64,000 bases of DNA, taken from NCBI RefSeq assembly GCF_028621955.1, contig NZ_CP117516.1:2564001-2628000 (forward strand), read 5' to 3'. The number at the start of each line of letters is the position of its first letter. Position 1 is the first letter of the stretch. This stretch comes from Erythrobacter sp. BLCC-B19. Lineage in GTDB: Bacteria > Pseudomonadota > Alphaproteobacteria > Sphingomonadales > Sphingomonadaceae. The notes below the pieces were generated by a model. It saw only the letters and a list, made by a program, of their open reading frames with translations. It had not been told where the DNA came from and did not search any database. This document shows, one piece after another, positions 13,708-22,602 of this stretch. A program made the translations under genes and the position numbers.

Positions 13708-15738
13708 GTGAAATCTTATGCACGGGCGCTGGCCGGTTGGGGGCCGCAGCTGGTCATGTGCTTCGGCCTGGCGCTGGCGGGCACGCCGGCGGCAGCGCAG
13801 GAGGCCGCCGCACCTGCGCCAGCCCCCACCCAAACCGCCACCACCGATACCGCTCCGCCCGAAATCCCCACCGCCCACTTCGCTGGCCGGTCGGCCTTCT
13901 GGGACGCGCAGCTTTCGCCCAATGGGGCGATGCTGTCCTTCATGCGCCGCCGCGAGGGGATCGCGCAGTTCCTTGTCACCGGGGTCGATGACAAGAAGAT
14001 CATCCGCGCCTTCACCACCGATCCCGACGACCAGTTCGAATGGTATCGCTGGGTCACTGACGACAAGATCCTGCTGTCGCTGTCGCGCGCAGGCACGTTT
14101 TTCGGCGAGGATGTGCGCTACACCCGGCTGGTTCTGATCGAACTGTCGAGCGGCACCATGTCGCCGATGTTCAACCGTTCGGACGTGGTGCAGGGCGACA
14201 ATGTGATTCACGTCGCCGAGGACGGCAGCTATATGCTCGTCGCGATCCAGAAGTCGATCTACGATTACCCTTCGGTGATGCGTCACGATCTGGTGGCGAA
14301 CGGCAAGGTCACCACGGTCGAGCCCCCGCGCGACGGGGTGTGGAACTGGACGGCGGACGACGAGGGCAATGTCCGCATGGGCACCGGCTGGAAGGACGGG
14401 CGGCTCAAGATTTTCTACCGCTCGCAGCCCGGCGGCAAACTGGAACTGATCGCCCGGCTGAAGGAGGGCGAGAAGACCGAAGGCTATTGGGACGCGCTGC
14501 AAATCCTCAACGGCTCGGACGAAGGCTATGTCCTGTCCGAAGGGGAAAGCGGGCGGGTCGGCCTCAGGCGCTTCAACTTCGCCACGCGCGAGACGGTCGA
14601 GACGATCTATGAACATCCCGAATGGGACATCGACCGCGTGACCCTCAAGGACGGCAAGCTCTATGCCGCCTACTACACCGCCGACCGCGACGAGGTGCAT
14701 TACTTCGACGAGGCCGCCGCCAAGCAGCACGCGCGCATGAAGAAGGCCTTGGGCGATGTCGAGGTGTGGGTGCCCAGCCGCGCCAAGGATGGCGCGCGGA
14801 TGCTGGTCTATGCCGGGAACGAGGCCGATCCGGGCGTGCTCTACCTGTTTGAACCTGCCGCGCGACGGATGGAGGAAGTCTCGCAGCTGCGCCCCGCGCT
14901 CGATTTCAACGCGCTCGCCCGGCCGAGGCCAATGCAATACACCGCGCGCGATGGCACCGTGATCCGCGGCTATCTCACCCTGCCGCGCGGGCGCGCGGCC
15001 AAGGGGCTGCCGCTCATCATCATGCCCCACGGCGGGCCTTACGGCATCCGCGACAAGCTTGAATATAACGACGAGGTGCAGCTGCTCGCCAATCGCGGCT
15101 ATGCCGTGCTGCAACCCAATTTCCGCGGCTCGGGCGGCTATGGCGATGCCTTCTTCGAGCTGGGCACCGGGCAGATCGGGCGCAAGATGCAGGACGATCT
15201 CGACGACGCGATGGACTGGGCGGTGAAGGAGGGGCTGGCAGACCCTGCGCGGGTGTGCGTCGTGGGCAGTTCCTATGGCGGCTATGCGGCGATGTGGGCC
15301 GTGCTGCGCAATCCCGAACGCTACCGCTGCGCCGCCAGCTGGGCGGGCGTGACCGATCTGGAAAAGCAGCTGCGCTATGACGGGCAATCCTTCACCCGCG
15401 GCGGGTTCAAGCGCTGGAAGGACCGGGTGCGCGGGGCGGGCGTGACCGAGGTCAAGACCGTCTCCCCCGTCGCCCGCGCCGAAACCCTCTCGCGCCCGCT
15501 GCTGCTGGCGCATGGCACCAAGGACGTGGTGGTGCCCTTCAGCCAGTACAACCTGTTCGAGAAAGCCACCCGCTCCGCGCCCGTGAAGCCCGACACGCTG
15601 GTGATCAAGGACGAAGGCCACGGCTTTTCCAAGGCCGAGAACGAACAGCGCTGGTATGACGCGCTGGAGGCCTTCCTCGACAAGCACAATCCGGCCGACC
15701 CGGCACCGGTGGCTGTCGCAGCGCGCACGGGATCCTGA
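13708..15738 (+). CDS. S9 family serine peptidase (prolyl oligopeptidase-like), first of two tandem copies
   Basis: With the GTG at 13708, preceded by a G-rich Shine-Dalgarno sequence, the product is 676 residues and starts with a clear signal peptide (MKSYARALAG ... AGTPAAAQ). A TTG at 13651 would add 19 unlikely residues. A beta-propeller-like region (about 50-420) is followed by an alpha/beta-hydrolase domain: HGGPYG, the oxyanion region FRGSGGYG, nucleophile GSSYGG (Ser about 522), an Asp around GTKDVVVP and a His in DEGHGF. It is probably periplasmic and cleaves short peptides. The next gene is a close paralogue. Confidence 0.9.
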   Translation: MKSYARALAGWGPQLVMCFGLALAGTPAAAQEAAAPAPAPTQTATTDTAPPEIPTAHFAGRSAFWDAQLSPNGAMLSFMRRREGIAQFLVTGVDDKKIIRAFTTDPDDQFEWYRWVTDDKILLSLSRAGTFFGEDVRYTRLVLIELSSGTMSPMFNRSDVVQGDNVIHVAEDGSYMLVAIQKSIYDYPSVMRHDLVANGKVTTVEPPRDGVWNWTADDEGNVRMGTGWKDGRLKIFYRSQPGGKLELIARLKEGEKTEGYWDALQILNGSDEGYVLSEGESGRVGLRRFNFATRETVETIYEHPEWDIDRVTLKDGKLYAAYYTADRDEVHYFDEAAAKQHARMKKALGDVEVWVPSRAKDGARMLVYAGNEADPGVLYLFEPAARRMEEVSQLRPALDFNALARPRPMQYTARDGTVIRGYLTLPRGRAAKGLPLIIMPHGGPYGIRDKLEYNDEVQLLANRGYAVLQPNFRGSGGYGDAFFELGTGQIGRKMQDDLDDAMDWAVKEGLADPARVCVVGSSYGGYAAMWAVLRNPERYRCAASWAGVTDLEKQLRYDGQSFTRGGFKRWKDRVRGAGVTEVKTVSPVARAETLSRPLLLAHGTKDVVVPFSQYNLFEKATRSAPVKPDTLVIKDEGHGFSKAENEQRWYDALEAFLDKHNPADPAPVAVAARTGS

Positions 15739-15756
15739 GCGGTGGAGAGGGCAGCA

Positions 15757-17859
15757 ATGATCCGGCGCAACAGCTTGCCGAGCCGGTTGGCGGCGCTCGC
15801 GCTTGGCGCTGGCCTGACGCTTGCGGCAGGAGCGCTCGCCGCGCAGGACGAGGGGCCGCCGCAGGAAGCCGCGCCTGCCCCCGCAGCGGCATCCGCGCCC
15901 GCGCCCGCCACCACCCGGCTTGCCGATCTCGCGCCTGCGCCCGATGCACTGGTGCCGCCGATCATCGCCACTGACGTTTTCGCCGAGCGCCGCGCCTTCT
16001 GGGGGGAGTCGCTCTCGCCCGATGGCACGGCGATGTCCTATCTCCAGCCGATGTCCAAGGGCCGCACGCGGCTGGTGGTGGTCTCGTCGGACACCGGTCA
16101 GCCGATCAACGCGATTGTGTTCGGCGATGGCACCCATGTCGACTGGACGCGCTGGATCAGCCCTGACCGGATGCTGATCAATACCTATGCGCGCGTGCTG
16201 ACTGCGGGCGGATACATCCTGCCGATGAACCGCCTGATGCTGGCCCATCCGCGCGAGGGCAAGGCCGAGTTCCTGGTCGAGAATGCCCGCGGCCTCAATG
16301 GCGGCAAGGTGCTGCACGTCGCCCCGGATGGCGAGACAGCACTCATTGCCCACCGCGGCGATGGGCGGCTGTGGCAGCCCAGCGTGTTCCGCTACGAACT
16401 GAAGCCCGGCGGCGCGGTGACCAAGGTGATCGAACCCAAGGTCGGCATCACCCAGTGGATTGCCGATGATGCGGGCGTCGTGCGGGTCGGCATGGGCTGG
16501 CGCCAAGGGGCGTGGCAGATCCAGTACCGCGCCAGCGAGGCCGACAGCTTCAAGCCGATCGCCCGGATCAGACCGGGCAAGACCGACAGCTACTTCGATG
16601 CGCTCGCGATCATCAGCGGCACGGGCAAGGGCTATGTGCTCGACGAGGGCGATAATGGCCGCGTCGGGCTGAGGGTATTCGATTATCTCACCCGCGAAGT
16701 CACCGAGACGATCTACGAACACCCCCAATGGGATGTCGATGATGTCTGGATCGAGGACGGCAAGCCCATCGCTGCCTTCTACACCGATGACCGCGAGCAG
16801 GTGGTGTGGCTCGATCAGAGCTACCGCGACAGCTACGACAAGCTGCGCCAGGCGACCGGTGCGGCTGACCTGTGGATCTCCGCAAGGTCCGACAGCGGCA
16901 AGCGAATGCTGGTACGGGCCGGGGCCGAGGATGACCCGGGCGTGCTCTACTTCTACGATGCCGAGGCGCAGTCCCTGAAGGAGATGCTTCAGACTCGTCC
17001 GGCGCTCGATTTCCGGGTGCTCGCCAAGCCCCAGCCGATCACCTACATCGCGCGCGACGGCACCCCGATCCGGGCCTATGTCACCCTCCCGCGCGGGCGC
17101 GAGGCGAAGAACCTGCCGCTCATCATCATGCCGCACGGCGGGCCTTTCGGCATTCGCGATTCGCTGCGTTACGACGATCAGGTACAATTGCTCGCCAATC
17201 GCGGCTATGCCGTCTTGCAGCCCAATTTCCGCGGATCAGGCGGATATGGCGAGGCGTTCTACAACCTCGGCAATGGCCAGGTCGGCCGCGGGATGCAGGA
17301 TGATCTCGACGATGCGATGGACTGGGCCGTGGGCGAAGGGCTGGCCGATCCGGCGCGGGTCTGCGTGGTGGGCGGCTCCTACGGGGGCTACGCCGCCTTG
17401 TGGGCGGTGCTGCGCAACCCTGAACGCTATCGCTGCGCCGCCAGCTGGGCAGGGGTGACCGATTGGGACAAGATGCTGCGCTATGATCGCCGGGTGCTGA
17501 CCCGCAGTGCAGGCAAGCGCTGGACGGCGCAGATCGAAGGCGAGGAGGAGCTCGATCTCAAGGACGTCTCGCCCATGCGCCGCGCGGCGAGCCTGTCGCG
17601 CCCGGTGCTGCTGGCGCACGGCACGCTCGATGACAATGTGCCGATCGAACAATATGTCGACATGGAGAAGGCTGCCCGCGCGAGCGGCGCACCGCTGACG
17701 ACGCTGGTGATCGAAGGTGAGGGACACGGCTTCTCCCTCGCCGCCAACGAGAAGCGCTGGTACGACGCGCTCGACCAGTTCCTGCGCCAGCACAACCCTG
17801 CCGATTCTGCCGACCCTGCCGAACCGTCACCGGCAGAGGCGGCAACGGCAGCGGAGTAA
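15757..17859 (+). CDS. S9 family serine peptidase, second tandem copy
   Basis: The ATG at 15757 has a good Shine-Dalgarno sequence (GGAGAGGG) and gives a 700-residue protein with signal peptide MIRRNSLPSRLAALALGAG ... ALAAQ. An Ala/Pro-rich linker precedes the propeller. The catalytic domain has HGGPFG, GSGGYGEAF, GGSYGG (Ser about 541), Asp in GTLDDNVP and His in EGHGF. It aligns along its whole length with the upstream gene, with runs of identity around LANRGYAVLQPNFRGSGGYG. The pair therefore arose by tandem duplication, and the 18-base gap implies cotranscription. The C-terminal tail is rich in Pro, Ala and Glu. Confidence 0.92.
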   Translation: MIRRNSLPSRLAALALGAGLTLAAGALAAQDEGPPQEAAPAPAAASAPAPATTRLADLAPAPDALVPPIIATDVFAERRAFWGESLSPDGTAMSYLQPMSKGRTRLVVVSSDTGQPINAIVFGDGTHVDWTRWISPDRMLINTYARVLTAGGYILPMNRLMLAHPREGKAEFLVENARGLNGGKVLHVAPDGETALIAHRGDGRLWQPSVFRYELKPGGAVTKVIEPKVGITQWIADDAGVVRVGMGWRQGAWQIQYRASEADSFKPIARIRPGKTDSYFDALAIISGTGKGYVLDEGDNGRVGLRVFDYLTREVTETIYEHPQWDVDDVWIEDGKPIAAFYTDDREQVVWLDQSYRDSYDKLRQATGAADLWISARSDSGKRMLVRAGAEDDPGVLYFYDAEAQSLKEMLQTRPALDFRVLAKPQPITYIARDGTPIRAYVTLPRGREAKNLPLIIMPHGGPFGIRDSLRYDDQVQLLANRGYAVLQPNFRGSGGYGEAFYNLGNGQVGRGMQDDLDDAMDWAVGEGLADPARVCVVGGSYGGYAALWAVLRNPERYRCAASWAGVTDWDKMLRYDRRVLTRSAGKRWTAQIEGEEELDLKDVSPMRRAASLSRPVLLAHGTLDDNVPIEQYVDMEKAARASGAPLTTLVIEGEGHGFSLAANEKRWYDALDQFLRQHNPADSADPAEPSPAEAATAAE

Positions 17860-18006
17860 GGCCCGCCGCGCCGCGCGCCGGATTTGCTCTTGCTGGCGCT
17901 GGCCCGGCCTTCTAGAAATCGCGCGCACGGGGTAAAGCAACCTCCCGTCCAGGCCGAGACAAGCCCAAGCGTTGCCTCGTAGCCTTGCCGGTGTCGGCAG
18001 GGTGCA

Positions 18007-19341
18007 TTGTGCGAGGTTGAATTGGCATCTCTGGCTTCTCCCCCTTCTGTAACCTTTCCTGATCTTCTGCGGGCCTTCACCCGGATCGGCTTGCTGAGTT
18101 TTGGCGGGCCTGCCGGGCAGATTGCGCTCATGCACCGCGAGCTGGTGGATGAACGCCAATGGATCGCGGAGGAGGATTTCCTCCACGCGCTCAATTTCTG
18201 CCACCTGCTCCCCGGCCCTGAAGCCCAGCAGCTGGCCACCTGGATCGGCTGGCGGCTGCATGGCTGGCGCGGGGGGCTGGCAGCAGGATTGCTGTTCGTC
18301 ATCCCCGGCGCGCTCATCATTCTGGCGCTGTCGGTGCTTTATGCCATTGCCGCCAATCTGGCATGGGTCGCGGCGCTGTTTCTGGGCGTGAAGGCGGCGG
18401 TGCTTGCGATAGTGGTGCAGGCGCTGCTGCGGATCGCGGGGCGGGCGCTCGATACCGGGCTGAAGCGCGCGCTGGCGGCGGCGGCCTTTGCCGGATTGTT
18501 CCTGTTCGATCTGCCCTTTCCCCTGATCGTGCTGGGCGCAGGCGTGATCGGCATGGCGGTTGCGGCCGTGCGTCCCGATCTTCTCGCCATCAAGCCTGCC
18601 GCCGCCAGCGCTTCTGTGCCCGGCCGGCCATGGCGCAGCACGTTCCTTTCGCTCGCCGTGTGGGGCGCGGTCTGGGCCGCGCCGATGGCGCTGATCGCGG
18701 TCACGCTGGGGCAGGATCATGTGCTGTGGGAGATCGGCGCGTTCTTCTCGCAGCTGGCGGTCGTCACCTTTGGCGGCGCCTATGCGGTGCTCGCCTATAT
18801 GGCGCAGGAGGCCGTGCAGGGCTTCGGCTGGCTGCGTCCGGGCGAGATGGCCGATGGTCTGGGGCTGGCCGAAACCACGCCGGGGCCGCTGATCCTGGTG
18901 ACGCAGTTCGTCGGCTACCTTGCCGCCTTCCGAGCGCCCGAGCCGTTCTCGCCGCTGGTGGCGGGCTTGCTGGGGGCGGGCCTCACGACCTGGGTGACCT
19001 TCGCCCCGTGCTTTGCGTGGATCTTTGCCTTTGCGCCGTGGATCGACCGGCTGGGGCAGGCGGTAAGGCTGAAAGGCGGGCTGGCGGCGGTGACGGCGGC
19101 GGTGGTGGGCGTGATCGCCAACCTCACCGCATGGTTTGCGCTGCACGTGCTGTTTGCCGACGTCGGCCAGCGGCAGTTCGGCCCCTTGCGGCTCTACTGG
19201 CCCGATCCGGCGAGCTTCGATTGGCGCGCCGGGCTGCTGGCAGGGATCGCGGGCGTGCTCGCGTTTGGATTGAAGTGGTCGGTGCTGCGCGTGCTGGCGG
19301 TTGCGGGGCTGGGCGGCTTGGCTGTGGGTCTGGCGAGCTGA
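18007..19341 (+). CDS. chrA: ChrA family chromate transporter
   Basis: A 444-residue membrane protein with the two-fold CHR repeat: LLSFGGPAGQIALMHRELV in the first half and AVVTFGGAYAVLAYMAQEAV in the second. LPGPEAQQLATWIGW and ETTPGPLILVTQFVG are the matching motifs after each. Long-chain ChrA proteins export chromate using the membrane potential and can occur without a dedicated chr operon, as here. Only TTG starts are available (18007 or 18022); the latter has a GAGG ribosome site at good spacing, so the first five residues are doubtful. It converges with the VanX-type gene. Confidence 0.92.
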   Translation: MCEVELASLASPPSVTFPDLLRAFTRIGLLSFGGPAGQIALMHRELVDERQWIAEEDFLHALNFCHLLPGPEAQQLATWIGWRLHGWRGGLAAGLLFVIPGALIILALSVLYAIAANLAWVAALFLGVKAAVLAIVVQALLRIAGRALDTGLKRALAAAAFAGLFLFDLPFPLIVLGAGVIGMAVAAVRPDLLAIKPAAASASVPGRPWRSTFLSLAVWGAVWAAPMALIAVTLGQDHVLWEIGAFFSQLAVVTFGGAYAVLAYMAQEAVQGFGWLRPGEMADGLGLAETTPGPLILVTQFVGYLAAFRAPEPFSPLVAGLLGAGLTTWVTFAPCFAWIFAFAPWIDRLGQAVRLKGGLAAVTAAVVGVIANLTAWFALHVLFADVGQRQFGPLRLYWPDPASFDWRAGLLAGIAGVLAFGLKWSVLRVLAVAGLGGLAVGLAS

Positions 19342-19355
19342 ACCGCCGGCTCACC

Positions 19356-20069
19356 TCACCCCGCTGTCACATCCTCAAGCGCTGTGTCCATGATCGGATA
19401 GCGCCGCCACTCGGCCCAGTCGTAATGCCACCATTCGTTGGGGAGGGGGATAAAGCCCTCGGCGACCATCCATTCCTCCAGCATCCGGCTGGCGGCCAGC
19501 GCCTCTGGCGGGGCGGCGGTGTTGGAGCGGTAGGCGGCCGGGGTGAAGTCATCATAGGGGCTGGGCATGGGCACTTCCACGCCATTGCGGTGCAGGCTGA
19601 GGTCGATCGAGCAGCCCCTGTTGTGGCGCGATCCGGTCGCAGGGTTGGCGACGAATTCGCGGCTCTCGGGCGGGGTTTCCTCCCACATCATTTTCGTGAT
19701 CCGCCACGGGCGATAGGCGTCGAAGATGAGGAGGCCATAGCCGGCGGCCTCGGCGCGGGTCTGCACCTTGGACAGCGCCTCGGCGACCGGGCGCTGGGCG
19801 ACCGCGCGGGCGACGGGATAGAGCGTGCGGCCCATGAAATTGGCGGGCGTTGCATAGCGGATGTCGAGCTTCAGGCGCGGGTCGTGCCGGGCAAGGTCGA
19901 CCAGATCGGGCCTTGCGGTAGCCGCAGGGTCGTGGGGAAGGGCGAGCGGGGAAGGGGGCTCGGCAAGGCTTCGCGGTGTGCAGGCGCCAAGCCAGCCCGC
20001 CAGCGCGCCTGCACCCAGCGCGCCCAATGCCCCGCGCCGTGAAAATCGGCCGCTTCCGTTTCCGCTCAT
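19356..20069 (-). CDS. D-alanyl-D-alanine dipeptidase (VanX/DdpX family), Tat-type lipoprotein
   Basis: From the ATG at 20069 the product is 237 residues and starts with a twin-arginine-like signal (SRRGALGALG) ending in a lipobox, LGAC. The zinc peptidase core shows SRHNRGCSIDLSL (ligands about H149 and D156), NEWWHYDW (catalytic E212, ligand H215) and FDAYRPWR with the transition-state arginine. VanX-type enzymes hydrolyse D-Ala-D-Ala. Without vanH/vanA neighbours this is more likely peptidoglycan recycling than vancomycin resistance. A longer frame from 20129 would hide the signal at residue 21. Confidence 0.88.
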   Translation of the reverse strand: MSGNGSGRFSRRGALGALGAGALAGWLGACTPRSLAEPPSPLALPHDPAATARPDLVDLARHDPRLKLDIRYATPANFMGRTLYPVARAVAQRPVAEALSKVQTRAEAAGYGLLIFDAYRPWRITKMMWEETPPESREFVANPATGSRHNRGCSIDLSLHRNGVEVPMPSPYDDFTPAAYRSNTAAPPEALAASRMLEEWMVAEGFIPLPNEWWHYDWAEWRRYPIMDTALEDVTAG

Positions 20070-20218
20070 CGTGCCCTGCGCTCCTTGTCCGAACGACGCA
20101 TAGGCGCAGCGCTTCGGCGCGCCCACCATGAAATCCGCATGAGGCGCGGGATACAGGCGGGGTTAAGCGCGTTGCCCCTCTTGTGAGCGCATAAAGAATC
20201 GCTAACCTTGGAGGCGTC

Positions 20219-20632
20219 ATGAAAGAGTTCTTCCAGCACGCCGCCACCACCGACGGGGTCACCGTGAGGGTCGCCGTCAACTACCTGCCGGAGCAGTCGC
20301 ATCCCGAGGCGGGCAAGTGGTTCTGGGTCTATCACATCCGCATCGAGAACGCCTCGCACGAGCCGCTGCGCCTGCGCACCCGGCACTGGCGGATCACCGA
20401 CGGGCGCGGGATGGTGAACCATGTCGATGGCGAGGGTGTGGTCGGCGAACAGCCGCTGCTCGCTCCGGGCCAGAGCCACGACTACGTCTCGGGCTGCCCG
20501 CTGACGACGCCGTTCGGCTCGATGGAGGGCTTCTACACTTTCGAGCGTGCCGATGGCTCGCCGGCCGAAGTGCGCATCCCCTTCTTCCCGCTCGCCGCGC
20601 CTGAGACCGCCGAGGGCCGCACGCCGCGCTGA
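20219..20632 (+). CDS. apaG: ApaG domain protein
   Basis: The 137-residue product has the family's immunoglobulin-like fold motifs: VRVAVNYLPEQSHPEAGKWF, VYHIRIEN, LRTRHWRITDGRG, and the glycine-rich GEGVVGEQPLLAPG. YVSGCPLTTPFGSMEGFY follows. The length is typical. ApaG is linked to cobalt and magnesium homeostasis in enterobacteria, but its molecular role is not settled. It is monocistronic here, with a 149-bp upstream region shared with the divergent dipeptidase gene, and the start has a GGAGG-type ribosome site. Confidence 0.93.
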   Translation: MKEFFQHAATTDGVTVRVAVNYLPEQSHPEAGKWFWVYHIRIENASHEPLRLRTRHWRITDGRGMVNHVDGEGVVGEQPLLAPGQSHDYVSGCPLTTPFGSMEGFYTFERADGSPAEVRIPFFPLAAPETAEGRTPR

Positions 20633-20671
20633 CCCTTGCGGTAAGCGGCTGGCGCGCCTAATTCACGCGCC

Positions 20672-21460
20672 GTGAAGCGCACCCACTTGCCCCTCAACGC
20701 CCTGCGCGTGTTCGATGCCGCCGCGCGGCACCTCTCCTTCACCCGCGCTGCGGACGAGCTGGCGGTGACCCCGGCCGCGGTCGGCCAGCAGATCCGCGCG
20801 CTCGAGGATGTGCTGGGCGTCGTCCTGTTCCGCCGCACCTCCAAGGGGCTGGAACTCACGCCCGAGGGCGAGGCGGGGCTTGATCCCTTGCGAGAGGGGT
20901 TCCTCAGGTTCGAGGAAAGCGTCGCCGCGATGCAGGCGGGGCAGGCGTCCGATCGCTACACCATCGCCACCCCGCGCGAATTCTTCGCCGAATGGCTCGC
21001 CCCGCGCCTTGCCGTGTTCCAGGCGGGGACGCCGGGGGTGCAATATATCCTCGCGCCCGACGAACACGCCGACTTCACCGAGGCGAACCTCGATCTCGCG
21101 ATCCGGCTGGTCGACGGGCCGGGCGACTGGCAGGGGGTGCAGCTCGCGCCTGCCATGCGCGTGACCGTCGCCGCGCCCGAATATCGCGATGCCTGGATCG
21201 ACTGGCCGGGGATGCCGCTGCCCGATGGCGTGAACCCCTGCATCCGCGCCGGATCGCCCGGACAGGCGCTCGCCTCGGCGCTCGCCGGAATGGGCCGCAC
21301 GATCCTCCCGCTGGCGCTGGCCGAGGCGGCGATCGCGCAAACCCGCCTCACCGCGCTCACCGAGCCCGAGCCCGCCCAGCGCGCCTACTGGCTCCTCGCC
21401 CCTGCGCCGCAATGGCGCTCGAAGAAGGTCAAGGCGCTGGTCGCCTACCTCGCCGGCTGA
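20672..21460 (+). CDS. LysR family transcriptional regulator (GcvA-like)
   Basis: The GTG start gives a 262-residue protein beginning KRTHLPLNALRVFDAAARHL. Its LysR winged helix-turn-helix (SFTRAADELAVTPAAVGQQI) is of the GcvA subgroup, followed by a periplasmic-binding-protein-like effector domain. The product is a little short for LysR (usually about 300), with the effector domain trimmed. An imperfect inverted repeat, GGCGCG...CGCGCC, lies directly before the start (20651-20671) and could be an operator. The gene sits 39 bases after apaG; the target genes are not evident. Confidence 0.88.
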   Translation: MKRTHLPLNALRVFDAAARHLSFTRAADELAVTPAAVGQQIRALEDVLGVVLFRRTSKGLELTPEGEAGLDPLREGFLRFEESVAAMQAGQASDRYTIATPREFFAEWLAPRLAVFQAGTPGVQYILAPDEHADFTEANLDLAIRLVDGPGDWQGVQLAPAMRVTVAAPEYRDAWIDWPGMPLPDGVNPCIRAGSPGQALASALAGMGRTILPLALAEAAIAQTRLTALTEPEPAQRAYWLLAPAPQWRSKKVKALVAYLAG

Positions 21461-21463
21461 GGG

Positions 21464-22021
21464 TTACGCCTCCGCTTCCGCATCATCATTCGGCCACCGC
21501 CCGGTGATCTCGTGGTGGACCCGCTCCCACAGCCAGTGGCCGCGCTTCACCTCCCGGCTGTCGACCATAAAGCGCGAGCGGTGCTCGAGCACCCAGCAGA
21601 TCATCGAATTGGCGCGCGGGTTGTGCGCGCCCTGGTGGATCGCCCGCTCCATCGCGCAATCCTCAAGCCGCAGCCGCCCCCATTCGAGCGCCGCGTCCCA
21701 CGCCCGCCGGAAATCCTCCGCCCCCGGCCGCTCGCGCAGCTTGTAGAGCGCCTCGATGCTCTTGCCGACCTTGGTCGCCGCCTGCTTGACGATGCCCGTC
21801 ATCGCCAGCTGATAGATGAAGGCGCGCTGGACCTCCGGCGTGATCGAATTGCTCCGCGGCCGCCTGTGGCAATAGGGCCGGAAGTCGAGCAGCGGATCAT
21901 CGTCGGGAATGAGCATCTCCGCAAACGCCACCCGCGAGGTCGCCTGCCGCGTGTGCCTGCGCTTGTTGACGAGCAGCGTGTCGCGGGGCGGCGGGGCGGG
22001 GGAGGGGGTACGCTGTCTCAT
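21464..22021 (-). CDS. conserved-looking protein of unknown function with a possible helix-turn-helix
   Basis: A 185-residue, strongly basic protein. The middle region (about 64-115) reads TPEVQRAFIYQLAMTGIVKQ then AATKVGKSIEALYKLRE, which resembles a helix-turn-helix as in small terminase subunits or resolvase-like proteins. The C-terminal part is rich in Arg, His and Trp (RGHWLWERVHHEITGRWP). It converges with the LysR gene, three bases separating the stops. Its upstream side enters the repeat mosaic at 22070-22740. No function can be assigned; DNA binding is a guess. Confidence 0.65.
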   Translation of the reverse strand: MRQRTPSPAPPPRDTLLVNKRRHTRQATSRVAFAEMLIPDDDPLLDFRPYCHRRPRSNSITPEVQRAFIYQLAMTGIVKQAATKVGKSIEALYKLRERPGAEDFRRAWDAALEWGRLRLEDCAMERAIHQGAHNPRANSMICWVLEHRSRFMVDSREVKRGHWLWERVHHEITGRWPNDDAEAEA

Positions 22022-22069
22022 GACGCAGGGGGAGATTGCAGGTTTCGGGGGAGTAGGAAAACCTAATCG

Positions 22070-22221
22070 CCCCTCCCGCTCGCGCGAGGGTGGGGCGGAG
22101 CCACAAGGCCGAGGAGGCCCACCCCGCTGCGACTAGCCAGCAAGCTGGCAAGTCTCGCTCCCCTCCCGCAAGCGGGAGGGACGATCAACGCCACAAATCC
22201 CCCTCCCGTTCACGGGAGGGG
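22070..22221. repeat. three CCCTCCCG...CGGGAGGG hairpins
   Basis: CCCCTCCCGCTCGCGCGAGG (with GTGGGG) at 22070-22095, CCCTCCCGC-aa-GCGGGAGGG at 22161-22180 and CCCTCCCGT-tc-ACGGGAGGG at 22200-22221 are variants of one short palindrome. The third keeps its pairing despite a changed stem base. Confidence 0.7.
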
Positions 22222-22264
22222 CTAGGGGTGGGCGCGGAGCCACTAACACCGCGTGTGGCGATGA

Positions 22265-22368
22265 ACCGGCGCGGAGCGCCGCAAGGCCGACCGGCCGCCG
22301 CGCCTTATGGCGCGTAGCCAAGCGGGCCGGACGGCCCGCGCCCGGCGCCTGAGGGCGAAAACAAAAGA
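22265..22368 (+). repeat. three-hairpin repeat module, copy M4
   Basis: It shares GCAAGGCCGACCGGCCGCC with M2 and M3. GCGCC-ttat-GGCGC and GCGGGCC-ggac-GGCCCGC hairpins and an A-rich tail, GAAAACAAAAGAC, follow. The stem sequences are unlike those in M1 to M3, but the order of elements is the same. Confidence 0.65.
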
Positions 22369-22499
22369 CTCGCGGAGCCACAACGCCAGCGTCCAACCCC
22401 CCTTCGTCTCCCCGGACTTGATCCGGGGCCCCGCTTTCTTCGGGTTCACGCAAAGACGCGAGGACGCAAAGAAGGCAGCGCGCGCCACCTCCTGCACCG

Positions 22500-22602
22500 C
22501 GTCATTGCGAGGCCCGCAAGGGCCGCGGCAATCCATGGACCGAGGTCGCGGTATGGGGCGAGGACAGGTCATGGATTGCCACGCCTTCGGCTCGCAATGA
22601 CG
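22500..22602. repeat. palindromic repeat, family A, gene-less copy
   Basis: Left half CGTCATTGCGAGGCCCGC...GGCAATCCATGGAC (22500-22540) and inverted right half GTCATGGATTGCCACGCC...GCTCGCAATGACG (22568-22602). It is the same family as the copy that carries the GIY-YIG gene at 8308-8686. Confidence 0.8.

Noticed and set aside
12919-17187. A 1422-codon open frame on the minus strand opposite the isomerase and the S9 peptidase genes.
   Set aside because: It mirrors genuine, motif-bearing genes on the plus strand, has no recognisable domains or start signals, and is expected in GC-rich DNA.
19356-20069. A vancomycin-resistance cluster.
   Set aside because: Only a VanX-like dipeptidase is present, with no vanH, vanA or regulator nearby.
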